From assembly GCA_019245115.1 (NCBI GenBank), contig JAFARZ010000209.1:1-61570 (forward strand): a stretch of DNA of 61,570 nucleotides, written 5' to 3'. The notes below the pieces were generated by a model. That model had not been told where the DNA came from. It did not search any database and worked only from the letters and a program-made list of their open reading frames with translations. The DNA comes from Streptosporangiaceae bacterium (GTDB taxonomy: Bacteria; Actinomycetota; Actinomycetes; Streptosporangiales; Streptosporangiaceae). The translations under genes were made by a program, and so were the position numbers. Every line of letters starts with the position of its first letter. Position 1 is the first letter of the stretch. Positions 32,005 through 44,588 of the stretch are shown here, piece after piece.

Positions 32005-33576
32005 TTACTCCCACTCGATGGTGCCGGGCGGCTTGCTGGTCACGTCGAGCACCACGCGGTTCACCTCATGGACCTCGTTGGTGATGCGGGTCGAGATGCG
32101 GGCCAGCACGTCGTAGGGGAGCCGCGACCAGTCCGCGGTCATCGCGTCTTCGCTGGTCACCGGGCGCAGCACGATCGGATGCCCGTAGGTGCGGCCGTCG
32201 CCCTGGACGCCGACCGAGCGGATGTCGGCGAGCAGCACGACCGGGCACTGCCAGATCTCCTCATCCAGCCCGGCCGCGGTGAGCTCGGACCGGACGATGA
32301 AATCGGCCTCCCGGAGGATGCGCAGCCGCGAAGCGGTGACCGAGCCGACGATCCTGACGGCCAGGCCCGGGCCGGGGAACGGCTGGCGGGCGACGATCGC
32401 CGCGGGCAGGCCGAGAGAGGCCCCGACCTGACGCACTTCGTCCTTGAACAGCGAACGCAGCGGCTCGACCAGCTGGAACCTCAGGTCGTCGGGGAGGCCG
32501 CCGACGTTGTGGTGTGACTTGATGTTCGCGGTGCCGGTCCCGCCGCCGGATTCCACCACGTCCGGGTACAGCGTGCCCTGCACCAGGAACGAGCACTCAT
32601 CGGAGGCCCTGATGTCCCGGGCGGCGCGCTCAAACGCCCGGATGAACTCGCGGCCGATGATCTTGCGCTTGGTCTCCGGGTCGCTGACCTCGTCCAGGGC
32701 GGCCAGGAACGTGGCCGCCGCGTCCACCACGTGCAGCTGCACGCCGGTCGCGGCCACGAAGTCCTTCTCGACCTGCTCCGCCTCGCCCTTGCGCAGCAGC
32801 CCGTGGTCGACGAACACGCAGGTGAGACGGTCGCCGATGGCCCGTTGCACAAGTGCCGCCGCCACCGCCGAGTCAACGCCGCCCGACAGCCCGCAGATCG
32901 CCCGGCCGTTGTCGCCGATCTGCGCGCGGATCGCCGCGACCTGGTCATCGACGATGTTCTGCGTCGTCCAGGACGGCCGGCATCCCGCCAGGTCGAGGAA
33001 GTTCCTGAGGATGGGCTGACCATGGGTGGTGTGCATGACTTCGGGATGGAACTGAACGCCGTACCAGCGGCGGGACGGCTCTTCCATCGCCGCGACCGGC
33101 GTGGCCGGGGTGCTGCCCGTGACGGTGAAACCTGGCGGTGCCGACGTGGCGGTGTCGCCGTGCGACATCCAGACCTGCTGCCGCGGCGGCGTGCCGGCCA
33201 GCAGGCGGCCGGCCTCCCCGCCGACGCGGCCGGCCTCCCCGCCGGCGGCGAAATCGGTCGCGCCATACTCGGCGATGCCGGTCTTCTCCACCGTGCCGCC
33301 GAGCGCCGCGACCATGAGCTGGAAGCCGTAGCAGATGCCGAGCACCGGCACGCCCGTCTCGAACAGCCCGGCGGGCGCGGGGGGCGCCCCCGGCGCGTAC
33401 ACCGACGAGGGGCCGCCGGACAAGATGATCGTCTTGGGCTTGCGGGCCAGCATCTCCTCGACCGGCATGGTCGACGGAACGATCTCGGAATACACGTGGC
33501 ACTCGCGCACTCGGCGGGCGATGAGCTGCGCGTACTGCGCGCCAAAGTCGACGACGAGGACGGTGTCGACTTCCAA
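32005..33576 (-). CDS. guaA: GMP synthase (glutamine-hydrolysing)
   Basis: Aminates XMP to GMP with glutamine and ATP. The 523-residue protein starts at TTG 33576 with GGCGGA upstream. The glutaminase domain holds the catalytic Cys in GICYGFQLM and the His/Glu in GVQFHPEV. The PP-ATPase has the P-loop SGGVDSAV. The dimerisation domain ends GTIEWE. Within the glutaminase domain a 21-bp unit is tandemly duplicated (33205-33225 and 33226-33246), giving [11 protein letters not shown] in a surface loop. It lies 3 bp after the CNNM protein gene. Confidence 0.97.
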   Translation of the reverse strand: MEVDTVLVVDFGAQYAQLIARRVRECHVYSEIVPSTMPVEEMLARKPKTIILSGGPSSVYAPGAPPAPAGLFETGVPVLGICYGFQLMVAALGGTVEKTGIAEYGATDFAAGGEAGRVGGEAGRLLAGTPPRQQVWMSHGDTATSAPPGFTVTGSTPATPVAAMEEPSRRWYGVQFHPEVMHTTHGQPILRNFLDLAGCRPSWTTQNIVDDQVAAIRAQIGDNGRAICGLSGGVDSAVAAALVQRAIGDRLTCVFVDHGLLRKGEAEQVEKDFVAATGVQLHVVDAAATFLAALDEVSDPETKRKIIGREFIRAFERAARDIRASDECSFLVQGTLYPDVVESGGGTGTANIKSHHNVGGLPDDLRFQLVEPLRSLFKDEVRQVGASLGLPAAIVARQPFPGPGLAVRIVGSVTASRLRILREADFIVRSELTAAGLDEEIWQCPVVLLADIRSVGVQGDGRTYGHPIVLRPVTSEDAMTADWSRLPYDVLARISTRITNEVHEVNRVVLDVTSKPPGTIEWE

Positions 33577-33579
33577 CGG

Positions 33580-34947
33580 CTATCCGCCTTCCTGGGCAGA
33601 GGGAGCGGGGGGAGCAGCGGGAGCAGGGGGACCAGATCCCGGGGCAATCGAGTCTACCTGCGGCTTCACCGCAACCGCCGGACCGACGCGCAGACGGGCG
33701 ATGCGCCGGCCGTCCAGCTCGGTCACGGTGATGACGCGGCCCCCGGCCCGGACCTCGTCACCGATCTGGGGCAGCTCGCCGAGGGCGGCGAGCACGTAGC
33801 CCGCGGCGGTCTCGTAGGGGCCTTCGGGCAGCTCAACGCCCGTCTGCTCGCGGAACTCATCCAGGTTCAGCAGGCCGTCGACCTCCATGGCCCCGGTGGA
33901 CAGCTTGGTCGCCTCACCGGATTCGATGTCGTACTCGTCCCTGATGTCGCCGATCAGCTCCTCCACCAGGTCCTCCAGCGTGACGATGCCGGCCGTGCCG
34001 CCGTAGTCGTCCACGACGATGGCCAGGTGGGCCCGCTCCCGTCTCATTTCCGACAAAGCGGACAAAACGGTCTTCGAGATGGGGAGCAGCTTCACCGGCC
34101 TGACCAGCTTGTTCACCGGCCCCGACTGCGCTGTGGCATCGGGGGAGAGCAGGTCGCGTACGTGCACGAACCCGATCACGTTGTCGTAGGACTCCTGGAA
34201 GACCGGCAGCCGTGAGTACGGGACGTCAGCGGCGATCGTGGCCGCCGCCTTGACCGGCGTTTCCGAGTCCAGGAACACCACCTCGGTGCGGGGCACGAGC
34301 ACCTCGCGGATCTGCCGCTTCCCCGCGTCGAAGACCTCCCCGACGATCTGGCGTTCGTCGGAGCTCAGCGTCTGCGCGCTGGCCACCGTGTCGCGCAGTT
34401 CCTCCTCGGTCATAGCCTGCCGCCCGACGTCCGGATCGCCGCCAAACAGCGCCACCACCAGGTTGGCCGATTTGGTCAGGAGCCAGACCATCGGCCGCGC
34501 CAGCGTCGCGATCAGGTCCAGCAGCGGCGCGGCCAGCATCGCCACCGCCGCCGAGCGCTGCAGCGCGATCCGCTTGGGTGCCAGTTCGCCCAGCACGAGG
34601 GAGACGAACGTGATGCATCCCGTGATCACGACATAGGACACTGTCGCCGCCCACGCCGCCGACATATGCTGCCTGATCAGCCAGGATTTGAACAGCGCCG
34701 CGAGAGTCGCGTCTCCGTAGGCGCCAGTGACAAGGGTGGCCAGTGTGACGCCGATCTGCACCGCGGAGAAGAACCGAGGCGGGTCCATCGCCAGCCGTGC
34801 CGCCCGATGTCCCCGTCGGCCGCGCCGGCCCAGGTCCCTGACCTGGCCTTCGCGCAGTGACACGAGCGCCATCTCGGCAGCCGCGAAGAACCCTCCGATG
34901 GACACGATGACCACAACGATGACGGCATCCAGGATGAACTTGCCCAT
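33580..34947 (-). CDS. CNNM/CorC-HlyC family membrane protein with CBS pair
   Basis: The 455-residue protein starts at ATG 34947. A long upstream frame is discarded because it crosses the divergent promoter and galT. A DUF21 membrane domain (about 1-190; IVVVIVSIGGFFAAAEMALVSLREG) is followed by a CBS pair (about 205-330; MTEEELRDTV, VPRTEVVFLDSETPV, YSRLPVFQ). A CorC_HlyC transporter-associated domain (about 345-430) comes last. Such proteins are linked to magnesium or cobalt efflux; the name hemolysin is historical. The last ~20 residues are a Pro/Ala-rich tail. Confidence 0.92.
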   Translation of the reverse strand: MGKFILDAVIVVVIVSIGGFFAAAEMALVSLREGQVRDLGRRGRRGHRAARLAMDPPRFFSAVQIGVTLATLVTGAYGDATLAALFKSWLIRQHMSAAWAATVSYVVITGCITFVSLVLGELAPKRIALQRSAAVAMLAAPLLDLIATLARPMVWLLTKSANLVVALFGGDPDVGRQAMTEEELRDTVASAQTLSSDERQIVGEVFDAGKRQIREVLVPRTEVVFLDSETPVKAAATIAADVPYSRLPVFQESYDNVIGFVHVRDLLSPDATAQSGPVNKLVRPVKLLPISKTVLSALSEMRRERAHLAIVVDDYGGTAGIVTLEDLVEELIGDIRDEYDIESGEATKLSTGAMEVDGLLNLDEFREQTGVELPEGPYETAAGYVLAALGELPQIGDEVRAGGRVITVTELDGRRIARLRVGPAVAVKPQVDSIAPGSGPPAPAAPPAPSAQEGG

Positions 34948-35051
34948 GTGGCTTTCTCTGTCTTCACCCTCTGTCTCGCACCGGCGATTCAGCTTGCTCA
35001 CGCACCGGCGATGATGTCTGGCCAGTGTAGACCGGATAGCGTATTGGTCCC

Positions 35052-36107
35052 GTGAGCACACAAACGATCTGGAAGGCAACTTCGCGTCTTTCGGATGGGC
35101 GCGAAATTGTTTATTTCGATGAGGGTCCGGATTCCGGCCGCGCGGCCGTGCCGGACCCCCGCGGCCTGCCCGAAGGGCAGTGGGAACCCCCCGAGATACG
35201 CTGGGACCCGCTGGTCGGAGAGAACGTGGTAATCGCAGCTCAACGACAGGACCGGACATTCCTGCCGCCCGCCGACGAGTGCCCGCTCGACCCGTCGCGG
35301 CCCGGTCATCCGACCGAGATCCCGGCGCCGAGCTACGACGTCGTGGTGTTCGAGAACCGTTTTCCTTCGCTGCGGGAACCGCACGGACGATGTGAGGTTG
35401 TGTGCTTTACGTCAGACCATGAGGCTTCGTTCGCCACCTTGTCGCCCCGACGGGCCAGGACAGTGATGGAAGCCTGGGTGGACCGCACGGAAGCCTTGGG
35501 CGCGAAGCCGTACACACGGCAGGTGTACTGCTTCGAGAACCGGGGGGAGGAGATCGGTGTCACCCTGCACCACCCGCACGGCCAGATATACGCGTTCCCT
35601 TTTGTCACGCCGCGCACGCAGCGCATGATCGATCAGGCTGACGCCTACGCCGAGGCCCACCCGGGCGGCAACCTCTTTGACGACGTGGTCGCCGCGGAGC
35701 TCGACGCCGGGACAAGGGTGGTGGCCAGGAACGACCACTGGGTGGCGTTCGTGCCCCAGGCGGCGCGGTGGCCGTTCGAGGTGCGTATCTTCCCGCTGGA
35801 CCGGGTGCCCGACCTGCCGGCCCTGTCTGGCCCGGCCCGCGACAGCTTCGGGCCGTTGTACCTGGATGTGCTGCAAAGGTTTGACGGGTTGTTCGGCAAG
35901 CCGGCGCCGTACATAGCGGCCTGGCATCAGGCGCCGGTCCGCGACGCCGGAGTCCGCGCTCGGTTCAGCACGCACCTTCAGGTATTTTCGGTGCGCCGGG
36001 CGGCCGGCAAGCTCAAGTACCTGGCGGGCACCGAGTCCGGAATGGGCGTGTGGATCAACGACATCGTCCCGGAAGAGGCGGCCCGGAGACTACGGGAGGT
36101 CAGATGA
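35052..36107 (+). CDS. galT: Galactose-1-phosphate uridylyltransferase
   Basis: Second Leloir step: exchanges UMP between UDP-glucose and galactose 1-phosphate. The 351-residue product starts at GTG 35052. The catalytic HHPHGQIYAFP is intact, and VVFENRFPSL and RPHGR-type substrate segments are visible (here LREPHGRCEVV). Its TGA overlaps the galE ATG. The divergent spacer to the CNNM gene is only ~104 bp. Confidence 0.96.
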   Translation: MSTQTIWKATSRLSDGREIVYFDEGPDSGRAAVPDPRGLPEGQWEPPEIRWDPLVGENVVIAAQRQDRTFLPPADECPLDPSRPGHPTEIPAPSYDVVVFENRFPSLREPHGRCEVVCFTSDHEASFATLSPRRARTVMEAWVDRTEALGAKPYTRQVYCFENRGEEIGVTLHHPHGQIYAFPFVTPRTQRMIDQADAYAEAHPGGNLFDDVVAAELDAGTRVVARNDHWVAFVPQAARWPFEVRIFPLDRVPDLPALSGPARDSFGPLYLDVLQRFDGLFGKPAPYIAAWHQAPVRDAGVRARFSTHLQVFSVRRAAGKLKYLAGTESGMGVWINDIVPEEAARRLREVR

Positions 36108-37081
36108 GGGTTCTCGTCACCGGCGGCGCCGGTTACATCGCAAGCGTGGTCGCCGCACAGCTTCTGGCCGCCGGACATGAGGTGACCGTGCTCGACGACC
36201 TTTCCACCGGTCATGCTGACGCGGTCCCGCGCGGCGCGCACTTCGTCCGGGGCACACTCCGGGACTGCGCCGCCGAAGTCCTCGCCGACGACATCGAGGC
36301 CGTGCTCCACTTCGCGGCCAAGTCACTGGTCGGCGAGTCGGTGGCGGATCCCGCCAAGTACTGGTCGGGCAACCTCGGCGCGACCCTCACGTTGCTGGAG
36401 GCAATGCGTGTCCTACGGGTGGGGAAGATCGTCTTTTCCTCCACCGCGGCCGTCTATGGCGAGCCCGACCGCATCCCGATAGCCGAAACCGACCCCACCC
36501 GTCCCACTAGTCCCTACGGTGCCTCGAAGCTGGCCATCGACACCACGCTGACCGAGTTCGCGCGGTTGTACGACCTGGCCGCGGTCAGCCTCCGCTACTT
36601 CAACGTGGCCGGCGCTCACCAGGCTGATGATCACTGGCTCGGTGAACGGCACAATCCGGAGACCCACCTCATCCCCAACGTGCTGGCCGCCGCCGTCGCC
36701 GGGCGCCCGGTCGACGTGTACGGCACCGACTATCCAACTCCGGACGGGACCTGCGTGCGCGACTACATCCACGTCACCGATCTGGCCGACGCGCACCTCC
36801 GGGCCCTGGAGGCCTGCGAGCCGCGCCGCCACAAGATCTACAACCTCGGCAGCGAGGCGGGTTTCTCGGTCCGTGCGGTGATCGACGTCTGCCGCGAGGT
36901 CACGGGCATCGACGTCGCCGTCCGCGAAACCGATCGCCGTCCCGGCGACCCGGCCGTGCTGGTGGCCAGCTCGGAGCGGATCAAGGCGGAGCTGGGCTGG
37001 CAGGCCGAGCGGGACCTGCGGACCATGGCCGCCGACGCGTGGTTGTTCACCCAGGCTCAGGGCGAGGCGTTGGCCCGGTGA
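36104..37081 (+). CDS. galE: UDP-glucose 4-epimerase
   Basis: The 325-residue SDR enzyme regenerates UDP-glucose from UDP-galactose with tightly bound NAD. The Rossmann motif is GGAGYIAS, the catalytic Ser/Thr region is VFSSTAAVYGEP, and the YxxxK motif is YGASK. Downstream, RYFNVAGA and CVRDYIHVTDLADAH are standard. ATG 36104 overlaps the galT stop (ATGA) and its own stop overlaps the galK GTG. Confidence 0.96.
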   Translation: MRVLVTGGAGYIASVVAAQLLAAGHEVTVLDDLSTGHADAVPRGAHFVRGTLRDCAAEVLADDIEAVLHFAAKSLVGESVADPAKYWSGNLGATLTLLEAMRVLRVGKIVFSSTAAVYGEPDRIPIAETDPTRPTSPYGASKLAIDTTLTEFARLYDLAAVSLRYFNVAGAHQADDHWLGERHNPETHLIPNVLAAAVAGRPVDVYGTDYPTPDGTCVRDYIHVTDLADAHLRALEACEPRRHKIYNLGSEAGFSVRAVIDVCREVTGIDVAVRETDRRPGDPAVLVASSERIKAELGWQAERDLRTMAADAWLFTQAQGEALAR

Positions 37082-38169
37082 CCGAATCCGGCGTGTGGTT
37101 CGCCCCTGGCCGTGCCAACCTGATGGGCGAGCACACCGACTACAACGACGGCTTTGTCCTACCGTTCGCGCTGGCTCAGGGCACGACCGCCGCCGCGACC
37201 AGGCGTGCCGACCGGGTGCTCGAGCTCATTTCCAGGCAGCGGCCCGGACCCGCCATCGAGCTGGCCCTGACCGGCCTGGCCCCCGGGACGGTGGCTGAGA
37301 CGGTGCCGGGCTGGGCCGCGTATCCGGCGGGTGTCGCGTGGGCGCTGCGCGAGGCGGGTTACGACGTCCCTGGAGCGCGCCTCGTCATCGACTCCGACCT
37401 GCCCCCCGGCTCCGGCCTGTCCTCCTCGGCCGCCCTGGAGTGCGCGGTGGAACTCGCCCTCACCGCCCTGGCCGGGGCCGACGTTCCCCGCGGCGAGCTG
37501 GCCGCCATCGCCCGCCGCGCCGAGAACGAGTTCGTCGGCGTCCCGTCCGGCATCATGGACCAGTCCGCGTCGCTGCTGTGCCACGAGGGCCACGCCCTGC
37601 TGCTGGACTGCCAGTCGGGCGAGACAACACAGGTACCGTGCGGCGCCCGCATGCTCATCATCAACACCCGCGCGCGGCACGAGCTTACCGCCGGAGATTA
37701 TGGCGCGCGCCGAGCCGAATGCGAGGAAGCTGCTCGCCTGCTGTCAGTTCCAACCCTCAGATATATAAACGACTGTGGTGACACCGCCCGCATCAACGAC
37801 CCCACATTGCGCAAGCGTGCCCGTCACGTCTGCACCGATGACCAGCGGGTCCTCCAGACGGTGGCCCTGCTCCGGGCCGGTGACTACCCGGAAGTGGGCG
37901 CGCTCCTGACCCAGTCCCACGCCTCGCTCCGCGACGATTTCGAGATCTCGTGGCCGGAGGCGGATGTCGCGGTGGAGGCGGCGGTGGCCGCGGGCGCCCT
38001 GGGCGCGCGGATGATCGGCGGCGGCTTCGGCGGGTCGGTCCTGGCCCTGGTCCCGGGGGAACCGAGCGCCATCTGCGACGCGGTCACCTCGGCGTTCGCC
38101 GGCCGGTCCTGGACGCTGCCCGAGTTCTACGACGCCGTCCCCTCCGCCGGCGCCCGCCAGGTGGCGTAG
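37078..38169 (+). CDS. galK: Galactokinase
   Basis: The 363-residue GHMP kinase phosphorylates galactose. The start GTG 37078 overlaps the galE TGA (GTGA). The galactokinase signature GRANLMGEHTDYNDGFVLP, the ATP-binding PPGSGLSSSAAL and the C-terminal GARMIGGGFGGSVLAL are all present. Third gene of galT-galE-galK. The stop is followed by repeat R4, which contains a likely terminator. Confidence 0.96.
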   Translation: MTESGVWFAPGRANLMGEHTDYNDGFVLPFALAQGTTAAATRRADRVLELISRQRPGPAIELALTGLAPGTVAETVPGWAAYPAGVAWALREAGYDVPGARLVIDSDLPPGSGLSSSAALECAVELALTALAGADVPRGELAAIARRAENEFVGVPSGIMDQSASLLCHEGHALLLDCQSGETTQVPCGARMLIINTRARHELTAGDYGARRAECEEAARLLSVPTLRYINDCGDTARINDPTLRKRARHVCTDDQRVLQTVALLRAGDYPEVGALLTQSHASLRDDFEISWPEADVAVEAAVAAGALGARMIGGGFGGSVLALVPGEPSAICDAVTSAFAGRSWTLPEFYDAVPSAGARQVA

Positions 38170-38183
38170 CTTCCGGGGGTAGC

Positions 38184-38316
38184 GCGGCGAGCGGAGCGAG
38201 CTTCGCGCGTCGTCTGGCTGCGAGGGCCCGTAGGGTCCTCCGGGCAGGCGACACTGCGGAGGGATGTGTCGCGGGCCGGGGGGTCCGGGGGGTTGGTGTT
38301 TACCCCCCGGATAAAA
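38184..38316 (+). repeat. R4 composite repeat with G6/C6 hairpin, copy 4 (galK / coiled-coil junction)
   Basis: Order: REP-like GCGGCGAGCGGAGCGAGCTT, then GAGGGCCC-GTA-GGGTCCTC (38222-38240), then GTCGCGGGCCGGGGGG. The last part is a perfect G6 hairpin: TCCGGGGGGT (38284-38293) with ACCCCCCGGA (38302-38311), loop TGGTGTTT, followed by TAAAA. The same composite is at 53425-53559. It lies between convergent genes and supplies the stop of the coiled-coil gene. Confidence 0.78.
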
Positions 38317-39802
38317 TCCTCGTGCCCTCCCGGGGGCTGGGGACGGGGGCGGAACGAGTCCCGGGCCGGAGCAGGGCCTCGGCCAGGGTGAGCACCGTTT
38401 CCTCCAGCGAACCGAGCCGGGCGGTCACGTCGCCCTGCGCCGTCTCGACGATCTTGGCGATCATGTCCTCGACATCCGCCGTCCCGCCCAGATCGTTCAT
38501 CCGGGCCCGCACCTCGTCCAGCTTGCCGTTGGCCGCCTCGAAGCGGGCGTCGACCGAGCCGAACCGGTCACCCAGTCCGTCCAGGCGCCCGCCCATTCCC
38601 TCCAGCCGCCCGTCCAGGCCGTCCAGCCTGCCGCCGAGTGTGCCGCTGAGCGTGTCGCTGAGCGTGCCGATCTTGCCGTCCACCACGCCGTGCAGTTCGG
38701 TGAACATGGCGTCGACGGTGCCCAGGGTGGCCGTGACCGCGGCCATCGAATCCTCGATCGAGGTGAGCCTGCCTCCGTTCACGGCGGTGGCTTCCTCGAT
38801 CGCGGCGATCCTGGTGTCGGATCCGGTCAGCGTCTCGCCGATGGCCGCGACGTGGCTGGTCGCCGCGCCGAGGGTGTTGTCGATGGCGCTGACCCGGTCG
38901 TACTGATCGTCGAGCCGCTCGTCCAGCCGTTCCAGCCGGTTGTCCAGAGCGCCGATCCGGTTGTCCGCGGAGCCGACCCGGGCGTCGGTGGCGGAAAGTT
39001 TCTTGTCGAGGCTCTCGAAGCTGACGGCGAAGCCGGCCAGCTTGTCATCGGTGTCGCCCAGCCGCTCGTCGAGCCGCTCGATCCGGCCGTGCACCACCTG
39101 GATCTGGCCGCCGAGCAGGTCAACCTGACCGGAGGTCTGCTCGACCTTGGCGCTGAGGTCGGTCAGGCCCTGATCGTTGCGGCCCTTGACCGCGGAGATC
39201 TCCTTGTCAAGCTGGGCGGTGCGCTGGGTGAGCTCGGCCAGCGCCTTGTCCAGGCGGCCGAACCGGCCCGCCGCCGCTTCCATCGCTTGCTGCAGCTTCC
39301 CGATGCCGGCCTGCAGCCGGGACATCTGCTCCTCCTGGGCGCTGAGCGCGTCCATCGCCTGGCCGATGGTCTCGCAGACCGCGGTCAGGCGCGGCAGGGC
39401 CTGGTCCACGTTGCCGGAGACGGTGCCGATGTCGGCCCGCAGCGAGTGCAGCTCGGCGACCGGCTGTACCTGCGCGCGAAGCAGCTCGATGTGCTCGGCG
39501 AGCGTTTCCGCCCAGGCCGGCGGCCGCTGTGCGGTGTCGTCGAGATGGCCTGCCAAGCCGTCCATATGGCCGACCAGGCCGTCCAGCTGGCTGGTCAGGC
39601 CGGGGATCTCGTGCTCGCGCACCTCCTTCACGAGCCATTCGAGCCCTTCCATCCGCTGCCGGATGTCCTCCAGGGCGCTCGCATTCGACCACTGGTCAGT
39701 GACATGGTCCTGCACCGTCCGGGCGAGCAGCTCCCGCATCCGGTCGGGAACGGCTCCCGGCGGGTTCCCGCGCAGCAGGATGTGGTTACCCGGCTGATCC
39801 AT
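38300..39802 (-). CDS. Long coiled-coil protein of unknown function
   Basis: The 500-residue protein is almost entirely predicted coiled coil. Repeated patterns such as LDERLGDTDDKLAGF, RIGALDNRLERLDERLDD and RLDGLDGRLEGMGGRLDGLG have hydrophobic residues at regular 3-4 spacing. No signal peptide or membrane segment is seen. The first ~60 residues (start MDQPGNHILLRGN) could form a small globular part. The C-terminal ILSGG and the TAA stop are encoded by the G6/C6 element. It is divergent from groES. Similar apolipoprotein- or polarity-scaffold-like proteins exist, but no function can be assigned. Confidence 0.75.
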   Translation of the reverse strand: MDQPGNHILLRGNPPGAVPDRMRELLARTVQDHVTDQWSNASALEDIRQRMEGLEWLVKEVREHEIPGLTSQLDGLVGHMDGLAGHLDDTAQRPPAWAETLAEHIELLRAQVQPVAELHSLRADIGTVSGNVDQALPRLTAVCETIGQAMDALSAQEEQMSRLQAGIGKLQQAMEAAAGRFGRLDKALAELTQRTAQLDKEISAVKGRNDQGLTDLSAKVEQTSGQVDLLGGQIQVVHGRIERLDERLGDTDDKLAGFAVSFESLDKKLSATDARVGSADNRIGALDNRLERLDERLDDQYDRVSAIDNTLGAATSHVAAIGETLTGSDTRIAAIEEATAVNGGRLTSIEDSMAAVTATLGTVDAMFTELHGVVDGKIGTLSDTLSGTLGGRLDGLDGRLEGMGGRLDGLGDRFGSVDARFEAANGKLDEVRARMNDLGGTADVEDMIAKIVETAQGDVTARLGSLEETVLTLAEALLRPGTRSAPVPSPREGTRILSGG

Positions 39803-39914
39803 GGTGCTCCTTCACAAGGGGTTGCCCACAAGGGGCTGAGGACCCGACAACTGTAGTAGCTAGATGTAGTCACTTGCACACGGAGAGCGAAAGAGGCCGA
39901 TTGCACGCGCGTCT

Positions 39915-39950
39915 TGCGCTTCCTGCGCTTCCTGCGCTTCCTGCGCTTCG
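39915..39950 (+). repeat. TGCGCTTCC tandem repeat
   Basis: Four consecutive 9-bp units (the last ends G instead of C) lie 42 bp upstream of CIRCE. Confidence 0.85.
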
Positions 39951-39991
39951 CCCGTGTTGACGAGTTGCCTCACCCCGGATACTGTTCCTGA

Positions 39992-40018
39992 TTAGCACTC
40001 GGTACGATAGAGTGCTAA
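39992..40018 (+). promoter_or_regulatory. CIRCE operator (HrcA site) for groES-groEL
   Basis: TTAGCACTC (39992-40000), a 9-bp spacer and GAGTGCTAA (40010-40018) match the CIRCE consensus exactly. HrcA binding here represses chaperonin genes at normal temperature. The groES start is 97 bp downstream. Confidence 0.97.
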
Positions 40019-40114
40019 CGCGACAAGGCAGTCTGGCACCCGCGACGACAGGCCGCCACGGTCGCCCTCTGAAAGCAACTCACCATTAACCTTTCCGGAG
40101 GGGGAGGTCAGATC

Positions 40115-40426
40115 GTGACGACCGCCACCAAGGTAGTAATCAAGCCGCTCGAAGACCGGATCGTGGTCCGCCCGCTTGAGGCAGAGCAGACCACCGCGTC
40201 TGGCCTGGTGATCCCGGACACTGCGAAGGAGAAGCCCCAGGAGGGCGAAGTCCTCGCGGTCGGCCCGGGTCGCTTCGACGACGCTGGCAGCAAGCGCGTG
40301 CCAGTCGACGTCAAGGTCGGCGATGTGGTGCTGTACAGCAAGTACGGCGGCACCGAGGTCAAGTACGCAGGCGAGGAGTACCTCGTGCTCTCCGCCCGTG
40401 ACGTGCTGGCTGTCATCGAGAAGTAG
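40115..40426 (+). CDS. groES: Co-chaperonin GroES
   Basis: The 103-residue heptameric cap of the chaperonin. It begins with [20 protein letters not shown], carries the mobile-loop sequence [18 protein letters not shown] and ends [13 protein letters not shown]. The start GTG 40115 follows a strong GGAGGGGGAGG site. It is under CIRCE control and is cotranscribed with groEL 93 bp downstream, with a hairpin in between. Confidence 0.98.
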   Translation: MTTATKVVIKPLEDRIVVRPLEAEQTTASGLVIPDTAKEKPQEGEVLAVGPGRFDDAGSKRVPVDVKVGDVVLYSKYGGTEVKYAGEEYLVLSARDVLAVIEK

Positions 40427-40439
40427 TGCCTTGGCCGTA

Positions 40440-40472
40440 CCGCGGGCTCCTGGCTGCGCCGGGAGCCCGCGG
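40440..40472 (+). terminator. Hairpin between groES and groEL
   Basis: CCGCGGGCTCC (40440-40450) and GGAGCCCGCGG (40462-40472) are perfect 11-bp complements. There is no U-run. It may partially terminate, pause or protect mRNA, adjusting the groES:groEL ratio. Confidence 0.6.
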
Positions 40473-40519
40473 CGAGCCAGGTTTCGTGGACTCGATCCAA
40501 CCGTAGGTTGAGGTAGTAA

Positions 40520-42133
<1,614 letters not shown>

Positions 42134-42223
42134 ACAGGACTCATTACTGACCGTAACGCGGGGGTCACAACAATGTGGCCCCCGCGTTAGCGTCCGACGG
42201 CCCCAGTCGGGCATCAACTATGT

Positions 42224-42805
42224 GTGACGGACGGGGAACTGGGGCATTGCGATCTGCTGCGGCAGGCCGCACAGGGACGGCGGGACGCGATCGAGGAATT
42301 GCTCCGGCGGTTGCGCCCGATGATCGTCAGGTATTGCCGGGCGCGGCTGGCTCGCCTGGGCTGCCACCATCAGAGCGAGGACGACGTCGCGCAGGAGGTC
42401 TGCCTCGCGCTGCTGTCGGCGCTGCCCGGTTACATCGACACCGGGCGGCCGTTCGACAGCTTCGTGTTCGGCATCGCCGCGCACAAAGTCGCTGACGCGG
42501 CCCGCGGCGCGGCCCGCGTGTCAACCCCGATCCCGGTGCCCGACGTGCCGGATCGGCCCGACGGTCGTCCCGGCCCGGAAGAGGCCGTGCTCCGCGGTAT
42601 GGACGCCCGGCGGGCCGCGGCCCTGCTTGCCCGGCTGCCGGCCGGCCAGCGTCGGCTGCTGCTGCTCCGGGTGGTGACCGGCCTGTCGGCCGAGGAGACC
42701 GGTTACATACTCGACATGACCCCGGGCGCCGTCCGGGTGGCCCAGCATCGCGCCCTGTCCCGGCTCCGCGCCCTGGCCGCCGCGGACACCGGCCTGGCCG
42801 CATGA
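42224..42805 (+). CDS. ECF sigma factor, SigD/ShbA type
   Basis: The 193-residue sigma factor has region 2 around [20 protein letters not shown] and region 4 around [21 protein letters not shown] and [20 protein letters not shown]. It lies between groEL and guaB, like SigD in mycobacteria and ShbA in streptomycetes. ShbA is known there for driving the principal sigma gene. The GTG start at 42224 fits the family. No anti-sigma gene follows, unlike the mycobacterial sigD locus. Confidence 0.88.
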   Translation: MTDGELGHCDLLRQAAQGRRDAIEELLRRLRPMIVRYCRARLARLGCHHQSEDDVAQEVCLALLSALPGYIDTGRPFDSFVFGIAAHKVADAARGAARVSTPIPVPDVPDRPDGRPGPEEAVLRGMDARRAAALLARLPAGQRRLLLLRVVTGLSAEETGYILDMTPGAVRVAQHRALSRLRALAAADTGLAA

Positions 42806-42897
42806 CCCGGTTAGTCCTACGAATCAACCGCAAGGCGTCTCGTGAATCGACTGGCAGCCCGCCGACGGCCGGCCCGGTGCCATCCCGCTGACTACGA

Positions 42898-42931
42898 TTT
42901 CCTGAGCCGAAAATTTTTTCGACTCAGGAAA
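42898..42931. promoter_or_regulatory. AT-rich 34-bp palindrome upstream of guaB
   Basis: TTTCCTGAG-C-CGAAAA (42898-42913) and TTTTCG-A-CTCAGGAAA (42916-42931) pair at all but one position around a TT centre. It lies 93 bp after the sigma factor stop and 132 bp before guaB. It could be a terminator (T6 run) or an operator. Its AT-richness is conspicuous here. Confidence 0.55.
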
Positions 42932-43054
42932 CTGGCCTCAAAGAACCGGCACGTCTCCGGCTGGCCCCGCACCGGATCTACGGGGCGGACCGGGGTGCGG
43001 CGACGGAGCGTCACTCACTGATCCGGCCTGCGTAACCAGCCAGAACCTCACTAG

Positions 43055-44578
<1,524 letters not shown>

Positions 44579-44588
44579 GCGAGCCAGA

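Larger units (their letters stand above)
39803..40114. other. Divergent regulatory region upstream of groES
   Basis: The 312-bp spacer holds the coiled-coil gene's upstream region, a 9-bp tandem repeat (39915-39950) and CIRCE (39992-40018). A purine-rich ribosome-binding site, GGAGGGGGAGG, lies just before the groES GTG. Confidence 0.7.

Noticed and set aside
33580..34947. Annotation of the CNNM/CorC protein as a hemolysin
   Set aside because: The DUF21-CBS-CorC architecture points to ion transport; the hemolysin label is inherited.
39915..39950. 9-bp repeats as part of the HrcA operator
   Set aside because: They do not resemble CIRCE, which is complete by itself at 39992-40018.
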